64,000 nucleotides of DNA from Centrapalus pauciflorus (GCA_020465985.1 JAANYP010002833.1:62001-126000), one strand, 5' to 3'; shown: positions 21,573 to 33,004, numbered from the stretch's first letter. Numbers and translations: made by a program. The notes: generated by a model from the sequence alone, not told the origin.

Positions 21573-24500
21573 GAGATAACTACAGGTCCAAACAACAAAT
21601 GGTTCGTCGACAGTGGTTGCTCCAGGCACATGACAGGGAGAGACGTCTACTTGCAGACTTCAAGGAAGGGAATCGGGGATTTGTATCATTCGCGGGCAAT
21701 AAAGGAGAAAATATCACCGGTACTGGAGTGGTCACTAATGGGACTATCAAATTGGATCAAGTTTATCACGTTGATAAACTGGTTCACAATCTCATTAGTG
21801 TATCTCAAATCTGTGATAAGAAGAACTCAATACTTTTCACTGATACTGATGCGTTAGTGTTAAAACCGGGGTTCAAAGTACCTGAAGACTGGATAATGAT
21901 GAGGGCTCCAAGGATGAATGACCTGTACATGCTCGACATGAATAAGCCGGAATCTTCGATAGGACCAATTTGTCTGCTATCTAAAGCTTCAGAGAATGAG
22001 TCGGTTTTATGGCACAGACGCATGGCACACTTGCACCTAAGGAAAATGAACTACATTACGAAAAATGGTTTGGTGCAAGGTGTTCCTATGAAGAGTTTTC
22101 AGTTTGAGGATAAGTGTCTACCGTGCAAGAAAGGAAAACAACACAAGAAGACACACAAGTCCAAGACTCAGAACTCAATCGCTGCCATATTCGATTTGTT
22201 GCATATGGAGCTCTTCGGACCAATCAACAAAAGGAGTATAGGTGGTAGTTGGTACTGTTTAGTTATTACTGGTGATTACTCACGTTTTTCTTGGGTTTTC
22301 CTTTTAGGTACAAAGGACGAGACGGCTGCCAAGCTCATCGGGTTCTTAGACCAAGTGGAAAATTCTTACGGAACGAGGGTTAAACAAATTAGAAGTGATA
22401 AAGGAACAAAATTTAAAAACACTGTTCTTGGTGTATATTGCCTATCAAAGGGCATAGTGCATCAATTTAGTGCACCATATGAGCCATAACAAAATGGGGT
22501 GGCGAACGGAAAAAACGGGATATTGATTGAGGCAGCAAGGACCATGCTTTCGTATTCAAAGCTTCCTACCATGTTTTGGGGGGAGGCAGTGAATACCGCG
22601 TACCATGTTTTAAACCGGGTCCTTACTGTCAAATCATTGAACAAAACGTGTTATGATGTTTTGAATAAACGGCCACCCAATTTAACTGGCTTCGAACCTT
22701 TTGGGGTACCATGTACTTTAATGAAAACAAAACATCAACCTAAGTTTGGTGAAAAGGCTGACGAAGGATACTTCCTAGGTTATGTGCCGAACTCACCAAA
22801 TAAAAGGGTTTTTAACAAATCAAATGGTACCGTAGAGATTGTGTATAACATTGAAGTCACAAGTTATACACATGAACCCCAAACTGGTCCGGAATGGGTA
22901 TTTGATTATGACAAATTGTTTGAGTCATTTAACATTCCTTTGGATGGAATGCAGGTACAATCGAACAGGACTTGTCGTCATTAAACTTGAATGACGAGAG
23001 TCACAGTTTTCCGAGGACCACCTGTCCAACAACATCTGGGCCTACATCAACTGAAGATAGATCTCCAGAAGAAAATAATTCTGAAGTGCCTACAAACGAA
23101 AATCAGAAAACAAATTCTAACTCTGAAGACAGTGTCCATGAGGAAGAATATGTGGAGTCTGAAGTCGTTCCCCCGTTAGGAGAGATAGGATCAAATTTGG
23201 GAGATAATCTGAGGGTTGATGAGATAGAGACATCTAGGATCAACAAGAATCATCCTATTGAAAGTATCATAGGAAGTCCTAATGCTGGTGTGAGGACTAG
23301 GAGTAGTTTAAATAACAACACAAGGTTGTTGTCGATGATAAATGACTCCGAGGCCTTTCATACCTGCCTCTACTCATGTTTCATCTCGCAAGTAGAGCCG
23401 AAAAATGTGCAAATGGCACTAAAAGACAACTCTTGGGTTGAAGCGATGCAGGAAAAACTGTCACAGCTTAGGAAACTAGAAGTGTGGGATCTAGTTCCGT
23501 TACCTCGAGGAGAAATAGCAATAGGAACCAAATGGGTTTTTAAGTGCAATAGAGATGATCGGGGTATAGTCACTCGCAACAAAGCAAGACTGGTGGTAAA
23601 GGGTTTCAACCAAGAGGAAGGAATCGATTACAATGAAGTGTTCGCGCCAGTGGCAAGGCTTGAAGCAATTTGTTTGTTTCTAGCTTTTGCTTCTTTCAAA
23701 GGTTTTAAAGTTTATCAAGTAGATGTTAAGAGTGCTTTCCTTTATGGGAAAGTGAAGGAACTGGTATATGTGGAACAGCCGCCCGGGTTTACAGATCCGA
23801 AGTATCCAGACAGAGGGCGTGGTACGAGACTCTATCCAACCATCTTTTAGAAAACGGGTTTGAAAGAGGGAGAATAGATAGTACACTGTTCGTGAAGCGA
23901 AAAGGAGAACATTTGATCTTGGTACAAGTGTACGTCGATGATATCATTTTTGGATCATCAGACGAGCAGATGTGCACAGATTTTGAAAAGGTGATGAAGT
24001 CAAAGTTTGAGATGAGTGCAATGGAAGGAACCAAGCTGACAGCTCACTTCAGCACGCCGATTCAAGTGAATCATAATTCGGACCGGGTACAGAAAATGAT
24101 ACCGATGTGGATCCGACGTTTTATCGGGCCATGATTGGGTCACTTATGTGTTTAACTACTTCTAGACCTGATATAATGTTTGCTGTTTGTATTTGTGCTA
24201 GGTTTCAAGCTAATCCGAAAGAGATGCACATGAAAGTTGTGAAGCGGATTATACGATACCTCAAGTCGAAATCGAAGCTGGGACTTTGGTATCACGCGGA
24301 GGGCGATCTGGAATTGGAGGCGTTCACAGATACAGACTACGGAGGATGCAGCTTAACGCGCAAGTCAACAACTGGAGGTTGTCAGTTCCTAGGAGAGAGA
24401 CTCGTTTCCTGGCAATGCAAGAAACAGACTTCGGTAGCCGTGTTAACATGCGAGGCCGAATATGTTGCTGCTGGTAGTTGCTGTTCACAGGTTCTGTGGA

Positions 24501-24781
24501 TACAACAACAATTGCGGGATTACGGTTTCACTTATACTCATACTCCTATTAGGATAGATAACCAGTCAACAATTGCAATAACTAATAATCCAGTTAAACA
24601 TAATAAAACCAAGCACATAGACATAAGACATCATTTTATACGTGATTGTGCTGAAAAGAACTTAATCAAGCTGCTAAAAGTGGCAACGGATGATAATAAT
24701 GTAGATTTATTTACCAAAGCTTTTGATAAGTCACGTTTTGAGTATTTAATTCAACTAAACGGAATGCGTAATCCAGATTAA
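21567..24781 (+). pseudogene. pol of element B, heavily broken
   Basis: Protease begins with WFVDSGCSRHMTG; a frameshift follows near 21645. The integrase has HRRMAHLH, CLPCKKGKQ and SDKGTKF; a stop replaces a Gln codon at 22487-22489, and a deletion plus compensating insertion just after it turns NGVAERKN into NGVANGKN, removing the catalytic Glu. RT has a short deletion near 23815, YVDDIIFGSS near 23935 and a second deletion near 24021. RNase H (AFTDTDYGGC, CEAEYVAAG, KHIDIRHHFI) is intact to the stop at 24779. More damage than in A implies greater age. Confidence 0.9.
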
Positions 24782-24910
24782 GTTGACCTTAGTAGAGTTT
24801 TATTTCCTTTTATAGCATTAGCATTTCTTTCTTTTTATAGTAAGTTTTGTAGCTTAGGATAGTTTCCTTTTATAGTAAGTTAGTAGGTTATTTTATTTTC
24901 TTACTCTTAT

Positions 24911-24965
24911 TTATAAAAAAAGAGAGAAAACCATAAAAAGTTCAAAAAAAAAAAAAAGAAAATAT
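24911..24965 (+). other. Purine-rich tract after pol, element B
   Basis: The stretch AAAAAAAGAGAGAAAACC followed by a run of A is nearly all purine. The same tract lies after pol in A (10975-10910, minus) and D (about 40225-40170, minus). It could act as an internal plus-strand primer, but function is unknown. Confidence 0.4.
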
Positions 24966-25321
24966 CAGAAAATGAGTTAAGTCTTAGATACATAGGTTCA
25001 AAGTGACGAAAATTAGCACAGTTGATACAATCTCAAAGTGTTTAGCTTTCACACATAATGCACCTAAAATTCTAAGTGTTATACATTATCCAGTTTGATA
25101 TGTTGGTAGGCATAATACATATAGGGAGTCTCGAGGCTAATAAAATATTAAAGGAAAAGTCAGACGTGTCACTAACTTAGAAGTATGAACAAATGGTCTT
25201 AATTTTTATGTTAGAGACATACAAACATTTGATTCTAAATGAGGTATGCAAACTTTCTGGGGGATGTATAGCAACATCAGATACATCTTAAAGAAATGGA
25301 AAGAATAGAAAAATCATATAC

Positions 25322-25520
25322 TGAGTTGAGAGTCAAAACAAGTAACTCTGTTATACGTAAGTACAGACCTGTTGCCTCTGGTTTGACTCGAGTTAGCAAG
25401 ATAAGTCGCTTTGTTGTACGTCGGTACAGACCTGTCACCGCTGTCTTGCTAGCTTTAAAAATATACTTTAAGACAAACTAAGACACTTTGTTGTATGTAA
25501 ATACAGACATGTGTCTGATG
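25322..25520 (+). ncRNA. Array of three stem-loops in spacer B (putative RNA structure)
   Basis: Hairpin I has AGTCAAA/TTTGACT arms (25328-25387). Hairpin II has AGCAAGA/TCTTGCT arms and an inner TGTAC-GTCG-GTACA (25394-25450). Hairpin III has AGACAC/GTGTCT and outer GACAAAC/GTTTGCC arms. All carry a GTACAGACCTGT-like loop segment. Arms differ between hairpins while the loop repeats, and A and D keep the set. Confidence 0.45.
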
Positions 25521-26243
25521 TTTGCCTTTTAAAGAAAGTTTGCAATACCAAAAAGTTATAATCATTATGTGTATGCCTTGATCATAAAAGTTTGTCTAAG
25601 TATGAGTCACGTAAGATAATTTCTTGATAAATAAAAAGGCCAAGGGATATTCCGAAGTGTAACATGTTTAAAGGGAAAATAATACCAACAATCGACTAGA
25701 AATGTATGTCACGACAAACAATCAAAGGAATCAAAAATTCCTAAGTGTGAAAGTTTGAATACTGAAAGTGCGTATTTAACACCGCTATCTGATTGAACCT
25801 TTCTTTAACTATACTCGTCAAAATTATTCTGTTAGCATTAAGTATAGGTTGTAAATTTTAAAATAATATAGATTAGTCTAAGTTTAAAGTTTTGGTTCAA
25901 AATTTTAATTTTACTTTATTTTATTCTACTTTATTTTATTTTATTTTATTTTAAATTCATTTTTCTTTTTACTTCATTTTTATTTTAATTTTATTTAGGA
26001 AAAAGGTCAAAACTACTGAGGATGCATTCTTAGTTGAATAAAATAAACACTGCGTGAAAATCTTGTGCTTAGGGTAAATAATTTTGCATAGTTTGTTCCG
26101 TTACACGAAAAAGTTGAATTTAATTCAAAGATTTTCAAATTTTTCAAGATTTTCAAGTTAAATTCGAGTTTAAGCCTAAATCGAAAGTTACATTCGAATT
26201 TGGCAGTAAATTCGAATTTGGATACAAACTCGAAGGTGGTTAG

Positions 26244-26251
26244 TATAAATA
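26244..26251 (+). promoter_or_regulatory. Putative internal TATA box, element B
   Basis: AGTATAAATAGG lies in the spacer, 674 bp before the extra ORF ATG and 158 nt before the donor-like site, exactly as in A. A transcript start would be expected near 26280. Confidence 0.45.
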
Positions 26252-26409
26252 GGTCAACAGTGACATTCATTATTCACCTACCTTCGACTTTAGTGCTTTG
26301 AGTTTACCTTGAGAGATTTCGACTTTAAGCCTTCGACTTTGTCGTTTCGAGTTTTGCACTGTTACTCGAGTTTTTGTCCGTTTGTGTTCGAGAATATTAC
26401 CAAATCTAG

Positions 26410-26922
26410 GTATAATCAGCATCATTGTACAAGATTTAGGATGTTTTAGACTCAATTTGAGCCAAAATCAACCGATTTTGAGGTTTTAATGGTGTGAACT
26501 TTGTAATTCAAAATAACAAAGTTTGAACCGGTGAAACAACAAATTAGTGACAAATATCTTCGATTAGAACCTATTAGGACTAATGGATGTAATTTTCTAA
26601 GTCTAAAATGGTTGAAATCTTGGAGTTTTGTTTTTTAACATATCGACATTTCGAGTTTGATCGTGGCTTCGAGTTTGATCGTGGATTCGTGTTTGTCACT
26701 ATACTCGAACAAACCAATAAACTCGAATGAGGGTTGTTTCGAATATGTTATTCGAATTTACCATTAAAATCGAAATATTTGCCTAAATTTTAAATCAAAC
26801 TTGTAGAAATTCATATGTGTTGGATTTTGAACTTACATAAGTTCAAAATAAAACAAATTTGAATTTAAACAAGTTTATGTTTATTTTGATCATTCTAATA
26901 TATTATATACTTTATTGTGCAG
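26410..26922 (+). other. Putative 5'UTR intron before the extra ORF, element B
   Basis: Donor-like AATCTAG|GTATAATC at 26409/26410 and acceptor-like CTTTATTGTGCAG|AT at 26922/26923 bound 513 nt. The ATG at 26925 follows the acceptor by two bases. The A copy is 512 nt with identical core sites although the sequence between is clearly diverged. Confidence 0.45.
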
Positions 26923-26924
26923 AT

Positions 26925-29900
26925 ATGGCGGATAGAGTGTTTGTCCAAAAGCATAATATGGTCATTTCTCCAGACCGTGAGCTGCCTGAAGCTCAGGCAT
27001 TCCGCCAAATGGTGGATTTTTTGGCCGCTTCAAGGGTTTCTTATGCCCTTTCGCATAACGACAAGATAGTGCTGCCGTATGTTCGGGAGTTTTGGGACCA
27101 TCTGCAGGTCGATTGTACTGTTACTCCAACAGTATTGATGACCAGGATCGCTGGACAACCTCTCGTGTTTTCATCAGATGTATTACGCCGGGTTTTGCAG
27201 TTGGGTTCTGCCGAGCAAGAAGCTGGGCCGATAGACTTTCCATTGGAAGTTAGGCAAGCTGCCTTCATAAGAATGGGGTATAGTCTAGATGTGGCAAAGA
27301 CATCATATATGAAGAGTGGACTGATTGGGCAATGGAGATATTTAGCACATGTCTTCATGGTGTGCTTCGCCCTGAAGAAAGCGGGTTTTAATTATATTGT
27401 GTCGAAGATTCAATCGGCAATGATCGCGTTGTTCTACAACCAGAGGTTCAGTTACTCTGAAATGTTCTTTGCGGAGTTTGTTCACCAGATAACAGCTCCA
27501 GCAAGAGAAAGATTTTTTATGTATCCCAGGTTTGTGATGATGCTGATCCGACATTTCTTGCCAAATCTGCCGCAATTACCAGAGATTCAAAGCGTAGCAG
27601 TGATCGACAAAAGGATTTTTGCTGATTCTCAAGCCCACAGGGGTGCATTGGCTAGACCAGTGGAGGCACCACTTTTTGGTGCTGTGGTGAATCCTGATTT
27701 TCAAGCCCCTGAAGGTGGCAACTACGCCGGGAAAGTTCAAATTCAGCAATAATCGCAACAGCAGAGGCCTCAGCAACTACAAAGGAGGAGGCAAAGACCT
27801 TCAGTTAGACAGACTCAGGCTACTAGGCCTTCAACGAGCAGAGTGCAAGAGCCAGAAGAAGCTGGTCCATCAATTGTAGCCCCCGTAACTGATCCACGGG
27901 TGGAAACATTGGAAGAGATTTGGGCACAAGGGCCGCATGCAAATGAGGAGATTACTTCTGAGCTCGTTGGAAATATTCTGGAACCTCCAGCTGGGGAAGA
28001 AGATATTTTTCGACAAATAGAGGAATATGTATCTGAGGAAGAAGGTCAAGCTGTGACCACTTCTGAATCTGAGTCAGAAGAAATTGAAGTGATAGAGATT
28101 GAGGCATCAACGAAAGAGACAGAAGATCCGTCTATCCGAATAGGCACATATGGATCAAGAATAGTGGTGATTGATGAGGAAGCAAGAAAGAGAAGAGCGT
28201 TGAGGGATTCGGATGCAGATGACTCTGATTTTGAGGATGAAGAAATAGCCCCTTTGGTGCCTAGGCAGAGGGCTAAGAGGCATCGATTTATGCAGGGAGC
28301 TTCGTCGGCTTCTGCTTCTGAGCCTGAAATTCCAGCCGCTCAGCCATCAGCTCAAACATCTATACCACCACCACCACCACCTGTTCAAACATCCGTTCCA
28401 CCACCAATCATTCCGACACCCATACACTCCATTCCATCCACATCATCCACCTTCACTGACAATCAACGGTTTTCTGAGCTCAGAAGCAAGGTTGATTTCC
28501 AACAAGTCCAAATATTTCAGCTCACTAAAGCCATCGGGGAGATACAAGCGCATAATGCAAATATTGACAAAGAGAATGTAGAGTTGAATACATTTGTTGG
28601 AAAGATTGAACAAGAGAATCTTGAGTTGAAGATGTTCGTTACAGATCAGGCTGCAGAAATCCGCACGATGAGGTCCCTTATTGAGCAATTAATGAAAAAT
28701 CTAAAGGCTCAGGGGGAGACAAGTTGCATGGATTCTGAGGAGCTGAGAAGGGGAGATGATGATGAAGGCAATGATCCCGATGCACCGAAAGACAGTGGGC
28801 CAGTAGATTTTTCTGCTGCTCAACATGCTGAACTTCAGGGGGAGCCAAGTCGGACTGGTGTTGAAGGAGGGGAAGGAGGTGAAGCTGGTCCCTCAAAGAC
28901 CTATGAAAGCAAAATGATAGACGCTTTGAGAGATATTGAGGAAGAAGTGATGGAATTTGATTTTGAAGAAGAGATAGAGGAGTTGGAGGAAGGAGAATTC
29001 GTACCGAAGGAAATAGTTGATTGGAAATCTGATGACGAAGTGATAGAGGATGAGGACGATAATGTCAATGAAGTGATTGTCAATTCACAACCTATCACGG
29101 AGTTATATGTGCGAGATAATCACAATGTGATTGATATAGATGAGATCAAGATAGCCTCGGTCGAAGATTCTGAACTTGAAGAAGTAGAAAATGAGCCATC
29201 TAGGGCTGATTTGATGAATTTGTGGTTCAAGAAAGAAGAAAAGAAGACAGAGCCGAAGACGAAGAAAAGAATGAGAGTTCCAGGCTCAGGACATCTCTCA
29301 GGAGGAATTATAAGCTGGTTCTTTGACCGAGAATTGCAGTTATTTATATTGAAAAGGAGAGATGGTCTTCAATATTTGAGGCGAACACTGAAAGTATTCA
29401 ACACACTGCCCAAGGTTGAAGTAAAAGAGTTAGCTTGGAAGGAGCTGATCAATATTGGTGACGACCCGTATGCCGAAGTGATTGCAATGATTATAAGAAA
29501 AGAGGGTCGGTCAGGCAAATTTGAAAGGCTCAAGCTGAGGACTGGAAAGAGGGTCGAGGATGAGTCGAGGATAGACCCTCATACAGGTAGGCCATGGGCC
29601 AGGATGGTATACAAACCTGTGAGATGTCTGAAGAAGGTGCCAATGAAAACGATGCCACAAGATGTTATAGGTAACAGGAAATGGTGGTATGTCGATAATG
29701 AAACGGTTGAAGCTGTAATGAAGGATACACAGGACAAAGTTATTTTGAGAGTGTATGATCCACTACACATAATAAACCTATCGAAAGACGACCTGAAGGA
29801 GCTGCATGATCAACCTATCTTCTTTCATGAAGGATGGAGATCTGACGCCAGGAAGTACCAGAAGGTAGTAAAAGTATGTATAGATGTAGGACTATATGTA

Positions 29901-29930
29901 GGTAGCAGTCTATATGGCTCTAGTACTTAA
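26925..29930 (+). pseudogene. Large extra ORF of element B, one internal stop
   Basis: Homologous along its length to the A protein. The ATG at 26925 gives MADRVFVQKHNM. A single stop at 27750-27752 (probably CAA to TAA, within a glutamine-rich stretch) separates an N-terminal domain of 275 codons from the rest, and the same frame then stays open to 29930, about 1001 codons in all. Visible parts: N-terminal domain, proline-rich stretch near 28360-28440, coiled coil near 28450-28710, acidic segment near 28930-29060, basic C-terminal domain from about 29310. The C-terminus extends 22 residues past the A stop (KVVKVCIDVGLY...). Function unknown; no membrane segment or signal peptide seen. Confidence 0.85.
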
Positions 29931-29951
29931 TTAAAATGTAAATAGTTAGAA

Positions 29952-29998
29952 GCTATCGTCAAGGGGGAGTCTGTTGGTACACCCTGTGTGACGATAGC
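29952..29998 (+). other. Polypurine tract and bracketing hairpin, element B
   Basis: AAGGGGGAGTC (29961-29971) directly precedes the LTR at 29972. GCTATCGTC (29952-29960) pairs perfectly with GACGATAGC (29990-29998), placing the PPT/LTR border in the loop. Confidence 0.8.
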
Positions 29999-30594
29999 AG
30001 TCTAAGTATAGTTAGCATTTTGTGTAAGTAAAGTTACGTAATATTGAATATTGACTAGTGTTTGATATATTTGATTATGTGTGTTTGATATTTATTGCTT
30101 GTATGTTGGAACTTTGTGTAACGTATTACAAGAAGTTCAAACATAAAGTTCAAAGATATATTCAAACATAAGTTAAAACAGAAAATCAAACATAACTTGG
30201 ATAGTGAAATTCGAATTTGATCTAAATTCGAATTTGTGCTTAAGGTAAATTCGAAAGTGTTTTTGAGGACAAATTCGAATGGGCCTTGGGCCTGATTCGA
30301 ATTTGTCCTAAGACAAACTCGAACTGGTCAGTATAATTAAAAATTAACTCGAATAATTATCAGACTTTTGCAGAATTTCAGAGAGTGATTAAGCAAAGGC
30401 GATCTCGAGTTTACTAGTATTCAGAGAGTGTTTTCGGAGAGAATCATCGTGTAGGTACATTCGTCGTCGTTCGTATAACATCGTGGTAGTCTCCGTGTTC
30501 GTGTGTGTGATCTTATCGTTAAGCCGCTAACGAGGATTTCGCACTCATTGGACGGTGTTGCGTCGAGATAGATCCGTGAGTCCAAGACCTTACA
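29972..30594 (+). repeat. 3' LTR of element B
   Basis: Starts TGTTGGTACACCC and ends GACCTTACA (623 bp). Homologous to the A and H LTRs. TATAATTA near 30334 may be its TATA-like element; TCGAA motifs are frequent at 30205-30360. Confidence 0.88.
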
Positions 30595-30848
30595 GTGTTA
30601 ATTTGTTTTAATTAACAACTTTTGCAGAACTTTGAGAGAGTATTAGGCAGAGGCGATTATGAACATACAGGCGATTTTGTGTGTGTTCTTGGAGAGAATC
30701 ACGTGTCTGGGCGTTCTAGTGTGCGTCTATCATCGTGTGTGTCTCCGTGTTCCGTGTGTGTGGTCTATCCGTCAAACCGCTAACGAGGATTCCGCACTCG
30801 GTGGACGGCGTCGCGTCAAGTTAGGATCCATAGGAATGCGACCTTACA
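30595..30848 (+). repeat. LTR end fragment X of a related element
   Basis: From about 30612 the sequence resembles 30362-30594 (CTTTTGCAGAA, GCTAACGAGGATT, CGCACTCGGTGGACGG) and ends CGACCTTACA at 30848, after which O resumes. It is the terminal part of another LTR of this family. B appears inserted in it, after which its other half was lost. Confidence 0.7.
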
Positions 30849-32106
30849 GCTAAGGACGAACAGATGGGCAATCTGCTACGCTTCTGTGGTGTAGCAGAGC
30901 CAAAGGTGGGTGCAACCCTATTCAGAAGGGATCTCTCCCTAACTTACAGCTTTCTCTTCGCCTCAGTGGTGATGAGCCTGAGCTGCAAAGTTGGTTCATT
31001 TTACCAACTCAGCGAGGATGACATACCCATCGTCCTACAGCTTGTGGATGGACTACTCCAAACATGACAAGGTGGATATTCCTGAATTTGAGGAACCTGG
31101 TGCAACAAGAACAACGTCAAGCTGTTGTAAGATACCCATGGTTTTTGTGCCTCATCTTCAAGAACATTGTGGTGAGCATCTTTATAACTCCCAACCTCTA
31201 TTGACTACTGTTTCATCCCTGTTATTGGAAATAAGGTATTTTATACCCTAGTACTCAACAATGAACCTCCTCTGTCTACCCTCATGAGTAGGTTGCTTGG
31301 TTTGGTGGAAGGACCTTCTACTACTCAGATGGTGGATCTAGTCACTGCTCCCAAAGGAAAATCCAAATCAATGCCTAAAATGGTGAAACATCCCTTGAAA
31401 ACCAGTGAAGCTGAGCCTGTCCGCAAGAAGGCTAAAACAGCTAAGTCTGCCCCATCTGCCTCAGTGGTTGAGGGGGAGCAGGCTGGTCACCCTGGTTCAT
31501 TCGTTGAACCTGAAGCCTTTGTCGCTGGCGCCTCTGTGGTACCTGAGACTATGGAACAGGAACAACCTCATGTTTCTAGCCCAGTCTCCCCTCCAGTCCA
31601 AACAGAACCCCAAATCACTTCTCCACAACATCCATCATCTACATCCTCCCTCACCACCTACAATAGGCTAAGAAAGAAATCCTTAGCCAAAAAGAAAACC
31701 TCCTCTCAAACCAGCCCCTCTGACCCTTCCCAATAGGAGTCAATTGAAAAAGAAGCAACCCCTGCTGCTTTTTCTTCTCCTATTTTGGGAGTAAGTGCAG
31801 CCACTATGGAGCAGGCTTCACTCCATAAAGAGTCAACCCAAAGTTAGCTTGAGCCCTCTAGTTCCTCCCAACAAGAACCAGTTGTACAAAAGTAGACCAC
31901 CACATCAACTGTCCAAGCCTCTCAACAGGCTAAAGACACTGAAAGACAAGAGCACTCTCCACTCCACACCGAGTCCACACAGTTACCCCCTCATATTTCT
32001 CATACACTATTTAAGTCTGCACAAGGTGCCAAAGCTGCTGAACCAGACCAGTCAGCAGATCAGCCTTCATCTTCTGCTCCACATGACACTGCTGTTCAAC
32101 ACCCAA
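30849..32106 (+). pseudogene. Extra ORF of element O, part 1
   Basis: Plus-strand coding remnant beyond pol of O. A first segment (30864-31067) reads MGNLLRFCGVAEPKVGATLF; frameshifts follow near 31060 and 31250. From 31284 the protein is rich in Pro, Ser, Lys and Gln, with stops at 31734-31736, 31844-31846 and 31891-31893, each explained by CAG to TAG. It is interrupted at 32106 by D and continues at 44676. I see no similarity to the extra ORF of A, B and H, so O carries a different protein in the same position. Confidence 0.65.
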
Positions 32107-33004
32107 TGTAAGGTCACCATGTATACGGATCTGATCTTGACGCGACACCGTCCAACGAGTGCGAAATCCTCGTTAGACACTTAACGGATTGATCACGCAC
32201 AGAAACCGGAGCCGAACACAATGATAGTCGATGCAATAAACGACCCCACATGGTGTATTGCTCAAAGAAAAACTCTCTAATCACTTTCTAGCTTACACGT
32301 GCACTTGCCAAGCACTGAAATCATAATTCTCAAAGATTTCCTTTTCCCGGATGCTCTGTTTGCTCTCAAGTACGACAGAACTTATGAGCCTTCAAAGATT
32401 AATGAATTCACAATGATAAGTTCATTATATAGCCCTTAAGTTTGTGTAGACGCTCTTTCACGAACTTAACTTCTCATCTTAGAACTTAACTTCACATTTT
32501 AGAACTTAACTTCACATTCTAGAACTTAACGTCACAGTCTAGAACTTAGCCTCATATTTTAGAACTTAACATGATAGTCTAGAACTTAACATCACAGTCT
32601 AGAACTTAACTTTAGAGTCTAGCACTTAACTTCACCGTCTAGATCTTAACATGCAAATGTGGAAATCATACAAAATCATGAACTAACACACATGACTTGT
32701 ATTCATAAAGCCCCATCTATTGCAATACACTATCAATAACAAAACTCAACTGCTGTCGTCACACCGGATGTACCAACAGACGCCCCTCGACGATAACTTC
32801 TAGTTGTTGTTAATTGATCGCAATAGACTTTCAGATTCATAGACTATGAATACCGAAACTAGACAGCTATTGTCACATCGGGTGTATCAACAGACTCCCC
32901 CTTGACGATAGCTTCTAGTTGTTCATTGATCACAATAGACTATCAGATTCAGAGACTATGAATACCGAAACTAGACAGCTATTGTCACATCGGGTGTATC
33001 AACA
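32107..33004 (-). repeat. LTR of D array unit 1
   Basis: Outer LTR of D starting (plus strand) TGTAAGGTCACC. It contains three successive copies of the LTR edge plus purine tract, with edges at 32778, 32892 and 33004, spaced 114 and 112 bp. A 20-bp minisatellite of AGAACTTAACTTCAC type lies at 32455-32650. Confidence 0.8.

Larger units (their letters stand above)
24782..26924 (+). other. Noncoding pol to extra-ORF spacer, element B
   Basis: About 2.1 kb without coding frame, laid out as in A: purine tract (about 24911-24965), stem-loop array (25322-25520), AGGAAT/ATTCCT hairpin (25726-25742), ATTTT repeat (about 25905-25995), TCGA-rich segment (26160-26420), TATAAATA (26244) and putative intron (26410-26922). 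Confidence 0.75.
18590..30594 (+). mobile_element. Copia element B, 5' LTR lost
   Basis: Same family as A but on the plus strand and older. It has 91 bp of leader, gag 18681-21551, pol 21552-24781, spacer, extra ORF 26925-29930, purine tract and a 3' LTR 29972-30594. The 5' LTR, PBS and most of the leader are missing at the junction with A. It is followed by GTGTT and then the end of another related LTR, so B probably sits inside that LTR. Confidence 0.85.

Noticed and set aside
25905..25995. ATTTT repeat as a functional element
   Set aside because: Shared by A, B and D, but simple repeats persist and vary easily; no independent sign of function.
32455..32650. Regularly spaced 20-bp repeats as a CRISPR array
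   Set aside because: Repeats are head to tail without unique spacers, lie inside an LTR and recur in each LTR copy of a plant element.
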